Shown: one piece after another, positions 61,730 to 64,000 of the stretch
Layout: each line of letters starts with the position of its first letter
Numbering within the stretch: the stretch's first letter is position 1
Translations under genes and position numbers: made by a program
The notes under the pieces: generated by a model
The model's database searches: none
The model's input: the letters and a program-made list of their open reading frames with translations, nothing else
Told to the model about the DNA's origin: nothing
Assembly: GCA_011390565.1 (NCBI GenBank)
Contig: JAABSC010000001.1
Span: forward strand, 558,001 to 622,000
Source: Thioalkalivibrio paradoxus
Lineage (GTDB): Bacteria; Pseudomonadota; Gammaproteobacteria; Ectothiorhodospirales; Ectothiorhodospiraceae
Reading direction: 5' to 3'
Length of the DNA stretch: 64,000 nt

Positions 61730-63178
61730 ATGTCGATCGACTGGAAGACCTACGACCCTTCGCCGTACTACGACGAGTTGATCGGTGCCCGGGGCAAGCC
61801 CCGGTCGGCTGCGCGCCAGCTTACCCAGTATCTCAGTTCGCTCGACGACAAGGAATTGCAGGCACGCAAGCAGGCTGCCGACCACGCGATCCTGGAAATG
61901 GGGATCAGCTTCACCGTGTACAGCGAAGGCGAGAACATCGACCGCGCCTGGCCGTTCGACATCATTCCCCGGGTCATCCCGAAAAGCGAGTGGACGTCGG
62001 TCCAGGCGGGGCTGGTCCAGCGTCTGACGGCGCTGAACATGTTCATCGACGACGTCTACAACGACCAGAAGATCTTCCGCGACAAGGTCATGCCGAAGTA
62101 CGTGCTCGCCAACTCCAAGAACTTCCGGGATCAGTGCAAGGGCATCCACCCTCCGCACGGCGTCTGGGCGCACATCTGCGGTTCCGACCTGGTCCGCGAC
62201 AGGGATGGCACCCTGTACGTGCTGGAGGACAATCTGCGCGTCCCGTCCGGGGTCTCCTACATGCTGGAGAACCGCGAGGTCACCAAGCGGGTCTTCCCCG
62301 AAGTCTTCGAGAACTCGAGCATTCTGCCGGTCGATGAATATCCCACGCAGCTCTTCGATATGCTGGCGTCGATTTCCCCGAGGCCCCAGGATTACCCGGA
62401 GATCGCGGTGCTCACGCCCGGCATCTTCAACTCCGCCTACTTCGAACACTCGTTTCTGGCGCAGCGCATGGGTGCCGAACTCGTCGAGGGTGCGGATCTG
62501 GTCGTGGGGGATGACGACTGCGTATACATGCGCACCATAAACGGCCTGGAGCGGGTGGACGTGATCTATCGCCGGATCGACGACGATTTCATGGATCCGG
62601 AGGCCTTCAACCGTGATTCGATGCTCGGGGTTCCCGGCCTGATGCGCGCCTGGCGAAAGGGCAACGTGGGGATGGCCAATGCCCCGGGTTCGGGGGTGGC
62701 CGACGACAAGGTGATCTATGCGTTCGTCCCCGCGATGATCAAGTTCTACCTGGACCAGGATCCGATCATTCCCAATGTGCCCACCCATCTCTGCATGAAC
62801 GAGAAGGAGCGCGACTATGTGCTGGGGCATCTGGACGAACTCGTGGTGAAGCCCGCGAACGAGTCGGGCGGCTACGGAATGCTGGTGGGTCCGCATGCAT
62901 CCAAGAAGCAGCGCAGCGAATTCGCGCAGTTGATCAAGAAGGACCCGCGCAATTACATCGCCCAGCCGACGCTGAGCCTGTCCGTCGCGCCGACGCTGTG
63001 CGATGACGGGCTGGAACCCAGGCACCTGGACCTGCGCCCCTTCGTGCTGCAGGGTGTGCGCACCGACGTGACTGCCGGAGGGCTCACGCGAGTCGCCATG
63101 CGCAAGGGCTCGCTGGTGGTGAATTCCTCGCAGGGGGGTGGCAGCAAGGACACGTGGATCGTGGACGAGGAGGCTTGA
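61730..63178 (+). CDS. Circularly permuted ATP-grasp type 2 protein (DUF404/DUF407)
   Basis: A 482-residue protein of the circularly permuted ATP-grasp family. Conserved motifs are visible: GVWAHICGSDLVRDRDG (144-160), VLEDNLRVPSGVSYMLENR (164-182), YRRIDDDFMDPEAF (280-293), GNVGMANAPGSGVADDKVIY (311-330) and LVVKPANESGGYGMLVGP (371-388). Such enzymes are predicted, from comparative genomics, to form amide or peptide bonds, but the substrate is unknown. AGGAGG nine bases upstream gives a strong start. Two bases after its stop begins an alpha-E (DUF403) gene; in other bacteria these are joined by transglutaminase-like and sometimes proteasome-like (Anbu) genes, which here would lie outside the window. 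Confidence 0.92.
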   Translation: MSIDWKTYDPSPYYDELIGARGKPRSAARQLTQYLSSLDDKELQARKQAADHAILEMGISFTVYSEGENIDRAWPFDIIPRVIPKSEWTSVQAGLVQRLTALNMFIDDVYNDQKIFRDKVMPKYVLANSKNFRDQCKGIHPPHGVWAHICGSDLVRDRDGTLYVLEDNLRVPSGVSYMLENREVTKRVFPEVFENSSILPVDEYPTQLFDMLASISPRPQDYPEIAVLTPGIFNSAYFEHSFLAQRMGAELVEGADLVVGDDDCVYMRTINGLERVDVIYRRIDDDFMDPEAFNRDSMLGVPGLMRAWRKGNVGMANAPGSGVADDKVIYAFVPAMIKFYLDQDPIIPNVPTHLCMNEKERDYVLGHLDELVVKPANESGGYGMLVGPHASKKQRSEFAQLIKKDPRNYIAQPTLSLSVAPTLCDDGLEPRHLDLRPFVLQGVRTDVTAGGLTRVAMRKGSLVVNSSQGGGSKDTWIVDEEA

Positions 63179-63179
63179 G

Positions 63180-64000
63180 ATGCTCTCACGTGTGGCGGAA
63201 CGCATCTACTGGCTCGCTCGGTACGTCGAGCGTGCCGAGAACACAGCGCGGATGATCAACTCCTTCCAGCTCGTGTCGCTGGACATGCCCAAGACCATCG
63301 AACTGTCCTGGAAGGGTCTGGTTGCGGTCACCGGGACCGATGCCATCTTCGATGAGCACTACCAGCGTGAGGACGAACGCAATTGCGTGAAATTTCTCGT
63401 GGCCGATCTCTACAACCCGAGTTCCGTGCTCAGTTCGCTGAAGTCGGCGCGGGAGAACGTGCGTACCACGCGTGACCTCGTGCCCTCGGAGGCCTGGGAA
63501 ATCGTCAACGAGATGTACCTGTACGCTCGTGACAATATCGACAGCGGAATCAGCAAGCGTGGGCGCTATCCGTTTCTCACCGAAATCATCCAGCGGTGCC
63601 AGACCCTGACGGGCTTGCTCGCCGGCTGCATGAGTCACGACGCCGCCTACGATTTCATTCGCCTTGGACGCAATCTCGAGCGCGCCGACATGACCTCCCG
63701 GCAGATCGATGTCGGTGCGATACGCTTCCTGAAGAAGGCACCCGATCCGGACGATCCCCAACCCTACGACGGTCTGCTCTGGACCAGCATTCTGCGTTCA
63801 CAAAGCGGTTTCCAGATGTATCGCCAGCACGTGAAACGGCGGATCAACGGCGTCGATGTGGTGCGTTTCCTGTTGCAGGACGTACCGTTCCCACGGGCGG
63901 TGGCACACTCGCTGCGCTACGTGCAGGAGGCGGTGGAACGGTTGCCGCGCAACGAAATGCCGCTGCGCCTGATCATGCAGGCACGCAGGCATGCCCAGGG
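63180..64000 (+). CDS. Alpha-E domain protein (DUF403), partial at right edge
   Basis: The first 273 residues of an all-helical alpha-E protein, cut by the window end. The family hallmark AERIYWLARYVERAENTARM is at the N-terminus (residues 6-25), and a second ER-rich helix FIRLGRNLERADMTSRQID occurs around residue 160-178. The charged helices have no known catalytic role. It is almost always next to a circularly permuted ATP-grasp gene, as here, with only a one-base gap between the upstream stop and this ATG, so the two are surely one operon. Function is unknown. Confidence 0.92.
   Translation, partial: MLSRVAERIYWLARYVERAENTARMINSFQLVSLDMPKTIELSWKGLVAVTGTDAIFDEHYQREDERNCVKFLVADLYNPSSVLSSLKSARENVRTTRDLVPSEAWEIVNEMYLYARDNIDSGISKRGRYPFLTEIIQRCQTLTGLLAGCMSHDAAYDFIRLGRNLERADMTSRQIDVGAIRFLKKAPDPDDPQPYDGLLWTSILRSQSGFQMYRQHVKRRINGVDVVRFLLQDVPFPRAVAHSLRYVQEAVERLPRNEMPLRLIMQARRHAQ

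Overview
The window is a GC-rich bacterial chromosome segment made almost entirely of core genes, with no insertion sequence, prophage, CRISPR array or rRNA. Gene content and order point to a gammaproteobacterium. The markers are bamE-fur, epmA/epmB/efp, smpB/ratA, rlmE-ftsH-folP-glmM-secG-tRNA-Leu(GAG), and initiator tRNA-rimP-nusA-infB-rbfA-truB-rpsO-pnp. It is not enterobacterial: hrcA sits with grpE-dnaK-dnaJ, complex I is of the split nuoC/nuoD type without the N7 cluster, and a FimX-like c-di-GMP protein is present. A Chromatiales/Ectothiorhodospiraceae-like organism would fit, but that is an inference from synteny and base composition only.

Layout. 1-2.6 kb: mltD (cut by the left edge), a YafS-like methyltransferase, rnhA and dnaQ. 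2.6-8.9 kb: smpB, a sodium:solute symporter, ratA, an RnfH-family protein, bamE, fur, recN and nadK. 9-14 kb: the heat-shock cluster hrcA-grpE-dnaK-dnaJ, with a sigma70 promoter overlapped by a degenerate CIRCE before hrcA and a near-consensus sigma32 promoter between grpE and dnaK. 14-16.7 kb: the EF-P modification set epmB, efp, epmA. 16.7-25 kb: psd, a 750-residue degenerate GGDEF/EAL protein, prmB, a rhodanese, aroC, an MFS permease and dapB. 25-33 kb: carA-carB-greA, yhbY, rlmE and ftsH, ending at a strong terminator. 33-36.7 kb: folP, glmM, tpiA, secG and tRNA-Leu(GAG). 36.8-51.7 kb: a complete nuoABCDEFGHIJKLMN operon with its own promoter and a structured leader. 51.75-60.76 kb: initiator tRNA, two terminators, rimP-nusA-infB-rbfA-truB-rpsO-pnp and a perfect 12-bp terminator. 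60.8-64 kb: a PmtA-like methyltransferase, a 321-bp hairpin-rich gap, and the start of a circularly permuted ATP-grasp/alpha-E operon cut by the right edge.

How the genes work together. HrcA and sigma32 appear to control the DnaK machine from two separate sites. EpmB and EpmA modify Lys34 of EF-P, encoded between them. Tandem carAB-greA and the rimP-to-pnp block are classical transcription/translation operons. The 14 nuo genes give a full NADH:quinone oxidoreductase. The psd product makes phosphatidylethanolamine, a possible substrate for the PmtA-like enzyme.

The least understood parts are the ATP-grasp/alpha-E locus with its structured upstream gap, and the nuo leader. No clearly new multi-gene system is visible. 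Starts were chosen from Shine-Dalgarno spacing and family alignment; several core genes (dnaQ, fur, ftsH, rimP) appear to start with TTG.
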